From NCBI RefSeq assembly GCF_000227115.2, contig NC_016481.1:1071259-1135258 (forward strand): DNA of 64,000 nucleotides. Reading direction: 5' to 3'. Shown piece by piece: positions 39,748 to 49,265 of this stretch (the first letter of the stretch is position 1; every line of letters begins with the position of its first letter). The position numbers and the translations under genes are program-made. The notes under the pieces are model-generated. The model was given only the letters and a program-made list of their open reading frames with translations, ran no database searches and was not told the DNA's origin. Source of the DNA: Naumovozyma dairenensis CBS 421. Its lineage: Eukaryota; Ascomycota; Saccharomycetes; Saccharomycetales; Saccharomycetaceae.

Positions 39748-41919
39748 ATGGCCGGTAAAAAAAATAAATCTAACCACAAAAATGCCTCTGCATTGAACGG
39801 TAGGAAATCCGATGTGGATGTAGATGATCGTCTTCAAGCCATTATCTTAACAGACTCCTATGAGACCAAATTCATGCCATTAACAGCAACAAAACCAAGA
39901 TGTCTATTGCCGTTAGCTAATGTTCCATTAATTGAGTACACGTTAGAATTCTTAGCGAAATCAGGAGTCGATGAAGTTTATTTAATTTGTTCATCTCACG
40001 CATCACAAATTGATGAATACATTGCAAATTCTAAATGGAATTTACCATGGTCACCATTTAAAGTATCCACAGTGATGTCACCAGAGGCGCGTTCAGTAGG
40101 TGATGTTATGAGAGATTTGGATAATAGAGGTACCATTACTGGAGATTTTGTCTTGATTAGTGGCGATGTTGTTACTAATGTTGATTTTAGTAAGATGTTT
40201 GAATTCCATAAGAAAATGCGTTCAAAGGATAAGGATCATATTTCTACCATGTGTTTAAGTAGAGCCAACCAATTCCATAGGACAAGATCATTAGAACCTG
40301 CTTGTTTTGTTTTGGATAAGGATACAAGTAGATGTATTTATTATGAGGATTTGCCAACTGTTGGGTCGAACAAGAAATCATGTTTAGATATTGATCCTGA
40401 GTTATTGGAGAATGTGGATGATTTTGTATTGAGAAATGATTTAATTGATTGTAGAATTGATATTTGTACACCTCATGTTCCACCTATTTTCCAAGAAAAT
40501 TTTGATTATCAAACTTTAAGATCAGATTTCGTTAAGGGTGTCATTTCGAGTGATTTATTGGGTAAACATATTTATGCTTATATTACCGATGAATATGCTG
40601 TTAGAGTGGAAAGTTGGCAAACTTATGATACTATTTCTCAAGATTTTATTGGAAGATGGTGTTATCCATTAGTTTTAGATTCTAACATGCAAGAAGATCA
40701 AACGTATTCGTATGACTCAAGACATATCTACAAAGAAAAAGATGTTGTTTTAGCTCAATCTTGTAAAATTGGTAGAAATACAGCTATCGGTTCAGGCACT
40801 AAGATTGGTGAAGCTACTGTTATTGAGAATTGTATCATTGGAAGGAATTGTCAAATTGGTGAAAACATTAAATTGTCTAATAGTTTTATTTGGGATAATT
40901 CTGTGATAAATAATAATTGTACCATCGAACATTCAATTATTGCCACTGGATCTGAAATTGGACAAAACGTTACCATTAACGATGGTTGTATTATTGGCTT
41001 TGATGTTATAATCGATAGTGATATGAACATTCCAAAGGGTACGAAGATTTCAAGTACACCTGTGAAATATATATCAGGTGGTCTATTTGATAGTAATTTG
41101 AGTGAAGATGATGAAAGTGATTATTCCGATAAGATTGAAGATACTGAAGCAATAAAGGCGACTGGATTAGTAGGGTATAACGGTGTTGGGTTTGTATACG
41201 AGAGTGATGTTTCCGATGATGAAGATGATATGTCTGAAACATTAAAGTTATCCAACACACTAGCGTACCAAATGGAAGAATTATGTTTAAGTGATGAATC
41301 CATTTCATCGAGAACGAAGAGAGTAAAAAAGAAAAGAACTATGTCAACCAACAGTATGTACACAGACTTCGAAGGGAATGATTCCGAAGAAGAAGAGGAA
41401 GATTTCGAGAAGGAAGGATTTGCAACTATTGAAAGAGCTATTGAAAACAATCATGATTTGGATACAGCAATGTTAGAATTAAACACATTGAGAATGAGTA
41501 TGGATGTTACCTATCATGAAGTGAGAACAGTCACTGTTCTTGCCATTTTACAAAGAGTATATCATTTCATTGCTACACAAACTTTAGGTGCCAAAGAAGC
41601 CGTGCAAAAGGTGTTTGGTCAATGGGGGTTACTGTTTAAGAGACAAACTTTTGATACAGAGGAATATATTGATTTAATGAATATTCTACTTGATAAAGTT
41701 GTTGACCAACATTTCGAGAAACCAGATTTGGTCTTATTTGGTGCGTTGAATTCTTTGTACGATAATGATGTGTTGGAAGAAGATGTTATCTACAAGTGGT
41801 GGGATGAAGTTTCTGACGATCCACGTTACGAAGAAGCCAAGAGATTAACAGCCAGATGGATAGAGTGGCTGAAAACAGCAGATGAAGAGTCATCTTCTGA
41901 AGATGAAGACGATGACTAG
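39748..41919 (+). CDS. GCD6: Translation initiation factor eIF2B epsilon subunit
   Basis: 723 residues (S. cerevisiae 712). Gcd6 is the catalytic subunit of the decameric guanine-nucleotide exchange factor for eIF2 and a control point for GCN4 translation. An N-terminal nucleotidyltransferase-like domain opens with KFMPLTATKPRCLLPLANVP. Left-handed beta-helix hexapeptide repeats follow at about residues 340-440 (IGRNTAIGSGTKIGEATVIE and repeats such as CIIGRNCQIG). A Ser/Asp/Glu-rich linker leads to the C-terminal W2/HEAT domain (about 540-723), which carries the catalytic surface. Conserved aromatic and acidic residues are visible in YKWWDEV and ARWIEWLKTADEES, and the end is acidic (SEDEDDD). 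It lies after tRNA-Ile(UAU), as YDR211W does. Confidence 0.96.
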   Translation: MAGKKNKSNHKNASALNGRKSDVDVDDRLQAIILTDSYETKFMPLTATKPRCLLPLANVPLIEYTLEFLAKSGVDEVYLICSSHASQIDEYIANSKWNLPWSPFKVSTVMSPEARSVGDVMRDLDNRGTITGDFVLISGDVVTNVDFSKMFEFHKKMRSKDKDHISTMCLSRANQFHRTRSLEPACFVLDKDTSRCIYYEDLPTVGSNKKSCLDIDPELLENVDDFVLRNDLIDCRIDICTPHVPPIFQENFDYQTLRSDFVKGVISSDLLGKHIYAYITDEYAVRVESWQTYDTISQDFIGRWCYPLVLDSNMQEDQTYSYDSRHIYKEKDVVLAQSCKIGRNTAIGSGTKIGEATVIENCIIGRNCQIGENIKLSNSFIWDNSVINNNCTIEHSIIATGSEIGQNVTINDGCIIGFDVIIDSDMNIPKGTKISSTPVKYISGGLFDSNLSEDDESDYSDKIEDTEAIKATGLVGYNGVGFVYESDVSDDEDDMSETLKLSNTLAYQMEELCLSDESISSRTKRVKKKRTMSTNSMYTDFEGNDSEEEEEDFEKEGFATIERAIENNHDLDTAMLELNTLRMSMDVTYHEVRTVTVLAILQRVYHFIATQTLGAKEAVQKVFGQWGLLFKRQTFDTEEYIDLMNILLDKVVDQHFEKPDLVLFGALNSLYDNDVLEEDVIYKWWDEVSDDPRYEEAKRLTARWIEWLKTADEESSSEDEDDD

Positions 41920-42365
41920 CAACCCCCCACCTTTTATACATTAAGACAAGACTGCATTTTTTAGTAATATTAATCTAAAACTTCATATATATATATATAT
42001 AATATTATTATCATCACAATACTTTCACGGAGTGGGTTATGCAACACACTCTTTTCTTTCATTGTTCTTGTTCATTGCTCGTTCCAATGTGAGCGCATCT
42101 TTTACATGGGCATTACCCGGAAGTCACACTTCGAGAAAGTTTCAAAAAAAATAGAATAAAAAATAAATAATAATAATGGTACCGCTCAGTTCACTTTTGA
42201 TTTAGGCTTTTAAGCTGGTAGATAATGAATGAAACAAGAATTTACATCAGTGAAGTGTACGCACACACGGTTTTTAACAAAGTACATACAAATAGACAAA
42301 GACTCGAAACGGAATACTCTGTATCATAACTTAATATCAACATATATAAAGAATAAGCAAGAAAG
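41920..42365. promoter_or_regulatory. GCD6-CDC42 intergenic region with a Reb1 site
   Basis: About 450 bp. A perfect Reb1 site TTACCCG lies at 42113-42119, 247 bp upstream of CDC42, and an AT run near 41985-42003. Nothing else stands out. Confidence 0.6.
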
Positions 42366-42941
42366 ATGCAAACTTTAAAAGTAGTCTGTTGTGGTGACGG
42401 TAGTATTGGTAAGACCTGTCTTTTAATTTCATATACAACGAACCAATTCCCGGCTGATTATGTCCCCACAGTTTTCGATAATTATGCAGTCACGGTGATG
42501 ATCGGAGATGTACCATACACCCTGGGATTATTTGATACAGCAGGACAAGAAGATTATGATAGATTAAGACCACTATCGTATCCATCCACGGATGTTTTCT
42601 TAGTTTGTTTCAGTGTAATTTCTCCACCTTCTTTTGAAAACGTCAAAGAGAAATGGTTCCCTGAGGTTCACCATCATTGTCCCGGTGTCCCATGTTTGAT
42701 TGTGGGTACTCAAATAGATTTAAGAGATGATAAAGTGATTATTGAAAAATTACGAAGACAAAAATTACAACCGATTACGCCTGCACAAGGTGAAAGGTTG
42801 GCAAGAGAATTGAAAGCGGTAAAATATGTCGAATGTTCTGCTTTAACGCAACGTGGTTTAAAGAATGTCTTTGATGAAGCCATCGTCGCAGCATTGGAAC
42901 CTCCCGTTATAAAGAAGAGCAAGAAATGTACAATATTGTAG
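42366..42941 (+). CDS. CDC42: Rho-family GTPase Cdc42, with an atypical P-loop
   Basis: 191 residues, the same length as S. cerevisiae Cdc42, and nearly identical over most of its length. Cdc42 is the master polarity GTPase at the plasma membrane, acting through PAKs, formins and septin recruitment. Switch I (PTVFDNYAV, Thr35), DTAGQ (57-61), TQID (115-118) and a CTIL CaaX box for geranylgeranylation with a KKSKK polybasic tail are all intact. The phosphate-binding loop is odd: residues 6-17 are [12 protein letters not shown], where Cdc42 proteins normally have CVVVGDGAVGKT. The invariant Gly10, Gly12, Gly15, Lys16 and Thr17 remain. In S. cerevisiae CDC42 (YLR229C) is beside ECM22 on the sister segment; here it lies between GCD6 and TCP1, the probable ancestral place. 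A second, more typical copy may exist elsewhere (inference). Confidence 0.93.
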   Translation: MQTLKVVCCGDGSIGKTCLLISYTTNQFPADYVPTVFDNYAVTVMIGDVPYTLGLFDTAGQEDYDRLRPLSYPSTDVFLVCFSVISPPSFENVKEKWFPEVHHHCPGVPCLIVGTQIDLRDDKVIIEKLRRQKLQPITPAQGERLARELKAVKYVECSALTQRGLKNVFDEAIVAALEPPVIKKSKKCTIL

Positions 42942-43521
42942 ACAGACTATCTCTCTCCATATTTGAGGATTGAATGTCTGTGCTGAACAAGATACAACAG
43001 ATCAAGTGGTGGCGCCAATTAAGCGACAAGGAAAGGAATAGAGACCAGCGAATTGTTCAATTTTTCATTTTTTCTGTTTATTTGATTTATATATAACGTT
43101 ATGTACCTTCTTTCATTTTTTCTTTAGATAACTTTTTTATATATATATTATAATTTTTTGAACGATAAGTTGGATAACTTTGATAAGGGACAACATGGAC
43201 ATGCATTAATTGTATGATTTTACACATAACAATATTTAACCTCTGTCATTCATTGCCTTTTTCTCTTCCTCTTTAAAAGTGTCTTCTTTTCAAGTAAAGA
43301 GACTTTGAAACTTTTTCTTTTGATATAGGACGGGTAATACCTTAGTTGAAATAAAATTTGAAAAGTGGCAAACTTCAAATAAGAGATACAATGTGCATTT
43401 GAAAGTTAGAAGAAGTGCAGCTTAGTGCAGTCTAGTGCAGTCTAGTTGGAAACTTATCTATCTCAAGGCAAGGGAGGATTTATTTACTTGAAGAAGCAGC
43501 ACATATACAATTGAAGGAAGG
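42942..43521. promoter_or_regulatory. CDC42-TCP1 intergenic region
   Basis: About 580 bp. Near TCP1 it has a Reb1 site CGGGTAA at 43331-43337, a proteasome-element-like AGTGGCAAA at 43364-43372, and an imperfect 10-bp tandem repeat (AGTGCAGTCT type, three copies) at about 43412-43445. Confidence 0.55.
43331..43337. promoter_or_regulatory. Reb1 site upstream of TCP1
   Basis: CGGGTAA is a perfect Reb1 core on the minus strand, 185 bp upstream of the TCP1 ATG. Confidence 0.5.
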
Positions 43522-45201
43522 ATGGCTCAATTGTTCAATAATTCTCGTTCCGATACTTTATTCTTAGGTGGTGAAAAAATCAGTGGTGATGATATCCGTA
43601 ATCAAAATGTATTGGCAGCCATGGCCGTCGCTAACGTTGTCAAATCATCATTAGGTCCTGTTGGGTTAGATAAGATGCTAGTTGATGATATTGGTGATTT
43701 TACAGTGACCAATGATGGTGCTACTATCTTGTCTCTTTTGGACGTTCAACATCCAGCGGGGAAAATATTAGTAGAACTAGCACAACAACAAGATAGAGAA
43801 ATCGGGGATGGTACTACTAGTGTCGTTATTATTGCTTCTGAATTATTGAAAAGAGCTAATGAATTGGTTAAGAATAAAATTCATCCTACTACTATCATTA
43901 CTGGGTTTAGAGTCGCATTAAGAGAAGCTATTCGTTTCATTAATGAAGTTTTATCTTTAGATGTCGCTTCATTGGGTAAAGAAACTTTAATTAATATTGC
44001 AAAGACTAGTATGTCTTCTAAGATTATTGGATCTGATTCTGATTTCTTTAGTAATATGGTTGTCGATTCGCTTTTGGCGGTGAAGACTCAAAATTCTAAA
44101 GGCGAAACTAAATATCCTGTTAAAGCTGTTAATATATTAAAGGCACATGGTAAATCTGCGACTGAATCAGTATTAGTCAATGGGTACGCGTTGAATTGTA
44201 CCGTTGCATCACAAGCAATGCCAAGACATATTGCAGGCGGTAATGTGAAGATAGCATGTCTTGATTTAAATTTACAAAAGGCACGTATGGCAATGGGTGT
44301 CCAGATCAATATTGAAGATCCTGAACAATTAGAAGAAATACGTAAACGTGAAGCAGGTATAATCTTAGAAAGAGTTCAAAAGATTATTGATTCAGGTGCT
44401 CAAGTTGTTTTGACTACCAAGGGTATTGATGATTTATGTTTAAAGGAGTTTGTTGAAGCTAAGATAATGGCTGTTAGACGTTGTAAAAAGGAAGATTTAA
44501 GAAGAATTGCCCGTGCCACTGGTGCTACTTTAGTAAATTCCATGTCCAATTTGGAAGGCGATGAAACTTTTGAATCCAGTTATCTAGGTGTTTGTTCTGA
44601 AGTGGTACAAGCTAAATTTTCTGATGATGAATGTATTTTAGTCAAAGGTACTTCAAAGCACTCTTCTTCTTCCATTATTTTACGTGGTGCAAATGATTAC
44701 TCATTAGATGAAATGGAACGTTCTATTCACGATTCATTATGTGTAGTGAAAAGAACTTTAGAAAGTGGTACCGTGGTACCAGGTGGTGGTTGTGTAGAGA
44801 CTGCATTAAACATATATCTTGATAATTTTGCCACAACTGTGGGATCTAGAGAACAATTAGCCATTGCAGAATTTGCAGCTGCATTGTTAGTTATTCCAAA
44901 GACTCTTGCAGTTAATGCTGCTAAGGATTCCAGTGAATTGATTGCCAAACTGAGATCATACCACGCTGCTAGTCAACTGGCCAAGCCAGAAGATATCAAG
45001 AAGAAGAATTATCAAAATTATGGGTTAGATTTAATCAAGGGTAAGATTGTAGATGAAGTCCATGCTGGTGTCTTGGAACCAACGATTGCCAAGATCAAAT
45101 CATTGAAATCTGCTCTAGAAGCATGTATTGCAATTCTTAGAATCGATACTATGATTACAGTGGATCCAGAGCAACCAAAGGAGGATCCACATGGTCATTA
45201 A
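43522..45201 (+). CDS. TCP1: CCT/TRiC chaperonin alpha subunit
   Basis: 559 residues, the usual length for CCT1. The eight-subunit cytosolic CCT ring folds actin, tubulin and other substrates using ATP. Group II chaperonin signatures are clear: the N-terminal [27 protein letters not shown] (residues 64-70), the ATP-site GDGTTSVV starting at residue 95, and the late equatorial motif VVPGGGCVE. Length and sequence match S. cerevisiae Tcp1 throughout, including the acidic/His C-terminus EDPHGH. It lies before UPC2 as in YDR212W-YDR213W, but follows CDC42 here, not GCD6. Confidence 0.97.
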   Translation: MAQLFNNSRSDTLFLGGEKISGDDIRNQNVLAAMAVANVVKSSLGPVGLDKMLVDDIGDFTVTNDGATILSLLDVQHPAGKILVELAQQQDREIGDGTTSVVIIASELLKRANELVKNKIHPTTIITGFRVALREAIRFINEVLSLDVASLGKETLINIAKTSMSSKIIGSDSDFFSNMVVDSLLAVKTQNSKGETKYPVKAVNILKAHGKSATESVLVNGYALNCTVASQAMPRHIAGGNVKIACLDLNLQKARMAMGVQINIEDPEQLEEIRKREAGIILERVQKIIDSGAQVVLTTKGIDDLCLKEFVEAKIMAVRRCKKEDLRRIARATGATLVNSMSNLEGDETFESSYLGVCSEVVQAKFSDDECILVKGTSKHSSSSIILRGANDYSLDEMERSIHDSLCVVKRTLESGTVVPGGGCVETALNIYLDNFATTVGSREQLAIAEFAAALLVIPKTLAVNAAKDSSELIAKLRSYHAASQLAKPEDIKKKNYQNYGLDLIKGKIVDEVHAGVLEPTIAKIKSLKSALEACIAILRIDTMITVDPEQPKEDPHGH

Positions 45202-45942
45202 TAGAAAAGAAGTCTTAAACTTGATACAAATACTAATAGTAGTATATAAAGTACGTTTTTATTAGGTATTCTATGTAAATTATAACATTCTCACATTATA
45301 AACCAGAGGCTTGCTTCACGCGAAGCTCATCAATAGCTTCGTATTATCTTGGTCAGTCCGTCACTACGTACTACTCCAGGATGATTACTTATGGATCCCA
45401 TAAGATTAACTGAAAACTGAGGGCCAGAATAAGGATTTGGGATTATGCAAGGGTCCTCTAACCGAGGTCTTCTATTTAACTACCCTAAGGGCAAATGCTT
45501 AATAGATACCTGACTGTTGTACGACGGATTCTCTGTCCCCCCACCAGGGGACGAGAAAAAAAGTTGACACACAAATTTTCTCGCCGCGATTTGCGTGTAT
45601 TTTTGTCTTTCTGTCTGTCTGCCACGCTGTCTGTCTACCGTGGGGAGAAGTTTCTCCATCAGATTAAAACGGATTCTGGAGAAAAATTGTACAGAGAGAA
45701 TTTTAATCTATGGGAAAAAAACGTACCTAGGTTTAATCACTCATCGAATAAGACGAGTGAAGTACTCGAGTGACAACCGATAGTGCATACTTTGGACTAC
45801 CAATTGATATCTGCTATTGAAGGACGGATTGTTTGATTTAATTGAGCATTGGTCCTTCATTTCTACACGGATTGCTATAATTAGACTGAATTGGTCGAAA
45901 ACATTATTAATCATACATAATAACGAATAAAGCAATTAGGTT
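45202..45942. promoter_or_regulatory. TCP1-UPC2 intergenic region, rich in palindromes
   Basis: About 740 bp. It contains two clear inverted repeats, 45322-45342 (7-bp arms CGAAGCT/AGCTTCG, 7-nt loop) and 45388-45404 (7-bp arms CTTATGG/CCATAAG, 3-nt loop), and TCTG tetranucleotide runs near 45600-45640. The sterol-element core TCGTAT occurs at 45340-45345, a near match to the Upc2 site TCGTATA. No coding gene. Confidence 0.5.
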
Positions 45943-48789
45943 ATGGTGATCACGAACGAAGCGGCTACAGAACTGGTAGACACTCCTTCATCCGCCGATA
46001 CAAATGTAACCGCCGAATCGACAAATGGAAAGAAGGAGAAAGTAGTAGAATTGATCGAAGTCGGCGGGAAGAAAGTCAGCAAAACTTCTACTGGGAAAAG
46101 AAAATTCCATAATAAGTCCAAGAACGGTTGTGATAATTGTAAGAAACGAAGAGTCAAATGTGACGAAGTAAAACCCTCTTGTAAGAAATGTACCAATATG
46201 CAATTGACTTGCGTGTATTCACCCTTACAACCAAGGAAAAGACCCAAAGGCCCGCCTGTGCTAAAACATGTAGCAACCTCTGAGAAGATTATGGCAGGGA
46301 GCCCTAACAATGGTATAGATGTAGCCATAAAGAGGGAACGCAGTGAAATGAATTTAGGCTTAGGCCTTGAAAGGAAAATCCTACCACCTCCATCTGGAAT
46401 ATTCAACACAGCTGCAACTACGGCATCTGGTCTTCCGGCTAGCCCATTAAACAGTATATCAATGAAAATGCAAATGAGCAGTGCAAGTAATGATACACAA
46501 AAATTTATTCCGAAGGAACAAAACCAATTCTCCAACTTATTAGCTCAATCGCAACGTTTATTGTCGTCGGATAATAATCTCGCTCCACAGTTGTCGCCTC
46601 AATTGTTACAGCAGACCCAATTGCCGCCACAACCACCACCATTGCAATTATTAACACAATTGCAATCGTCTGCATCGCCTTTCAATGTTGATCCATCTCT
46701 CCTCCCGCAATTGCTCGCAGGATTAGCCAGTAACCCATTACTTCAACAGCAATTACAGCAGTTCCTCCCACAATTCAATTTAAATAATATCCCTCAACCG
46801 CAACCGACTAATAACACATTCATTCCACCTATACCAAATATGAATAGTATACCTAATATACCCCAAGTGGCAAGTATGCCGAACTTAGCAAACATTCCAA
46901 AACCTAATGAGAGCACTACCAGTACGAATCCAGGAATGTTTGTACCTGAAAATTTTGTTGCAGGACCATTCCATGCTCAACAACAATTACAATATCAATT
47001 GCATCAACAATTACAATTGCAACAACATCAACAAATACAATTACAACAAAACCAACAATACCAATTACAACAACAACAACTGCAGGAGCAATTGCAAGAA
47101 CAATTAAAATCGCAACAAAAACATATAATCGAGGCGCAACTCCATCATCATCAACAACAACAACAAGGACAGCAGCACGAGCAACAGCGGCAAGAACAAC
47201 GCACGACTGAGGAATTAGATATCTCACCAAAATCAAACTTACCAATCAACATAGGACAGCAAGATGCTGATACTATACAACAACAACGAGAGCAACAAAC
47301 ACAGCAAAACATGCCTAGTATACGAGCTGCTGATTCAGCAACCATTCAAGCAGATACTTTATCACAATTGAATAAGATCGGATTAGATTTGAAAGCACTG
47401 GGTTCCTTCCCTACAGCAGGTATTGGTGGTATATCATACGATTTTCAAGAGTTATTAGGTATGAAAGTTAATAGTAACAATAATAACGCTGCTCAGAATA
47501 GTCGAGCGGCAAAAGTAAATTCAGCTCAAGAGGCATTAGCTACCATGCAACAACAACAAGAACAAGCTAATAAAAATAGTGAGATATTAGAAAATGATAA
47601 AAAGAAAAAGGTACAATCTTCAAACTCCCCCTCGATAATCTCTATTCTTTCCTCCTCAGACCCAACTGCTACTGCTTCTTCTTCTGCTACTTCGGTTGAA
47701 TCAACTGGAACTGATAATAACTTAACCACTAAACCTGACTCTAATCAACAACAGCAACATAAACAGAGCAATGATGCTTCTAGTTTACCCCTAAGGAAAA
47801 GTGGCAGTATTAGTGAAGCACCTTTAAGCAGTGTTGAGAAATTATTCAAATTATCAACAAAAGCAAATTTAAATTTAATAGACATGAAACTATTTCACCA
47901 TTATTGTACAGAAGTTTGGCCCACAATCACAGCAGCAAAAGTTTCAGGACCAGAAGTTTGGAGCAAAGCAATACCGAAACTTGCATTTGATTTCCCCTTC
48001 TTGATGCATTCCATTTTAGCTTTGAGTGCTACTCATCTTGCTCGAGCAGAACCAGGACTAGGACAATACGTCTCCACACATCGATTGGATGCCTTACGAT
48101 TATTAAGGGAGGCTGTCCTTGAGATATCTGAGGAAAATACAGATGCGTTAGTGGCAAGTGCATTAATTTTAATCATGGATTCGTTGGCTAATGCAGCATC
48201 TCCAACTGATTCCAGTCCTAATAATATACTTTCACCATCAGCTTGGGTTTTCCATGTGAAAGGTGCCGCTACTATCTTAACTGCAGTTTGGCCCTTGAGT
48301 GAGAAATCTATTTTTTATAATTTGATTTCTGTGGATTTGAGTGCGTTGGGGAATGTGATTAATGAAGATGATGATACTATATCAGAATTATATTGTTTTG
48401 ATGAGAATTTAGTGGATTTATATCCAGTAGAGATTGGTTCTCCTTATTTGATTACTTTGGCTTATTTAGATAAATTACATCGTGAGAAGAATCAATCTGA
48501 TTTCATATTGAGAGTTTTTGCATTTCCTGCGTTATTGGATAAGACATTTTTGGCATTGTTGATGACGGGAGATTTAGGTGCTATGAGAATAATGAGAAGT
48601 TATTATAAATTGTTAAGAGATTTCACGACGGAGGTGAAAGATACGGTCTGGTTTTTGGAAGGTATTACGAAAGTTCTACCGTCTAACGTGGATTCATATG
48701 CTGGCGGTGGTGGGTTACATATGATGTTGGATTTCTTAGGTGGTGGATTGCCATCTATGAGTACTACTAATATGTCAGATTTCTTGTAG
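45943..48789 (+). CDS. UPC2: Sterol-responsive zinc-cluster activator Upc2/Ecm22
   Basis: 948 residues (S. cerevisiae Upc2 913, Ecm22 814). Upc2 senses ergosterol through its C-terminal domain and activates ERG and anaerobic genes. The Zn2Cys6 cluster has Cys63, 66, 73, 80, 83 and 90, in NGCDNCKKRRVKCDEVKPSC followed by KKCTNMQLTC, preceded by the conserved KRKFHNKSK. A long Gln-rich middle region (about 200-480) is unusually extensive. The ligand-binding domain starts near residue 640 (SVEKLFKLSTKANLNLIDMK) and ends with GGGLHMMLDFLGGGLPSM. That glycine-rich stretch is where S. cerevisiae gain-of-function changes lie, and it looks wild type here. UPC2 and ECM22 are WGD paralogues; TCP1 and AHA1 next door favour UPC2. 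Confidence 0.92.
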   Translation: MVITNEAATELVDTPSSADTNVTAESTNGKKEKVVELIEVGGKKVSKTSTGKRKFHNKSKNGCDNCKKRRVKCDEVKPSCKKCTNMQLTCVYSPLQPRKRPKGPPVLKHVATSEKIMAGSPNNGIDVAIKRERSEMNLGLGLERKILPPPSGIFNTAATTASGLPASPLNSISMKMQMSSASNDTQKFIPKEQNQFSNLLAQSQRLLSSDNNLAPQLSPQLLQQTQLPPQPPPLQLLTQLQSSASPFNVDPSLLPQLLAGLASNPLLQQQLQQFLPQFNLNNIPQPQPTNNTFIPPIPNMNSIPNIPQVASMPNLANIPKPNESTTSTNPGMFVPENFVAGPFHAQQQLQYQLHQQLQLQQHQQIQLQQNQQYQLQQQQLQEQLQEQLKSQQKHIIEAQLHHHQQQQQGQQHEQQRQEQRTTEELDISPKSNLPINIGQQDADTIQQQREQQTQQNMPSIRAADSATIQADTLSQLNKIGLDLKALGSFPTAGIGGISYDFQELLGMKVNSNNNNAAQNSRAAKVNSAQEALATMQQQQEQANKNSEILENDKKKKVQSSNSPSIISILSSSDPTATASSSATSVESTGTDNNLTTKPDSNQQQQHKQSNDASSLPLRKSGSISEAPLSSVEKLFKLSTKANLNLIDMKLFHHYCTEVWPTITAAKVSGPEVWSKAIPKLAFDFPFLMHSILALSATHLARAEPGLGQYVSTHRLDALRLLREAVLEISEENTDALVASALILIMDSLANAASPTDSSPNNILSPSAWVFHVKGAATILTAVWPLSEKSIFYNLISVDLSALGNVINEDDDTISELYCFDENLVDLYPVEIGSPYLITLAYLDKLHREKNQSDFILRVFAFPALLDKTFLALLMTGDLGAMRIMRSYYKLLRDFTTEVKDTVWFLEGITKVLPSNVDSYAGGGGLHMMLDFLGGGLPSMSTTNMSDFL

Positions 48790-49265
48790 ACTTTGTATAC
48801 GAATTGCATTGCATTTTTATTTTCCCTTTATGAATATTTTATATAGATTGTTTTATATTTACAAAAAAGCTAGATACCCATTAATTTTTTTTGTTACTTC
48901 TTTCCTCTAGGGCATAAAGTTCTGTCTTCAAAACTATATGATGTAGGTAACGCTAGTTGCACTTCTTACCAGGGAGCTGTGTTACTTCAAGTAACGCCTA
49001 TTCTCAAGAAATTTCCATTGTTTATTGTTCACACTGTCTGGCAGACAAAGCAAATCTTACCCTGATGTTCCCTTAGAATATTCTAGAAAATTTCATTAGA
49101 AAAGAAGGAAGAGCATTGCTTAAGCGGTTATATATATTTAAATCGAGATAAATGAATAACGTTATATAGCTAAATGAAATCATTTCTTCTGATGAATCAC
49201 TAGATAGGTTTTGTATTGTATTAGAAGGCCCCAAATCTAGCAAGCAAAGAAGAGACACCTTAAGG
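48790..49265. promoter_or_regulatory. UPC2-AHA1 intergenic region
   Basis: About 480 bp. It holds a perfect three-unit heat-shock element at 49075-49089 (listed separately), 177 bp before AHA1, and a TATA-like TATATATTTA near 49130. No other feature. Confidence 0.65.
49075..49089. promoter_or_regulatory. Heat-shock element (Hsf1 site) upstream of AHA1
   Basis: AGAATATTCTAGAAA is a perfect run of three inverted nGAAn units (aGAAt aTTCt aGAAa), the minimum for a strong Hsf1 trimer site. It lies 177 bp before the AHA1 start. Hsf1 control of AHA1 is known in S. cerevisiae. Confidence 0.82.
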
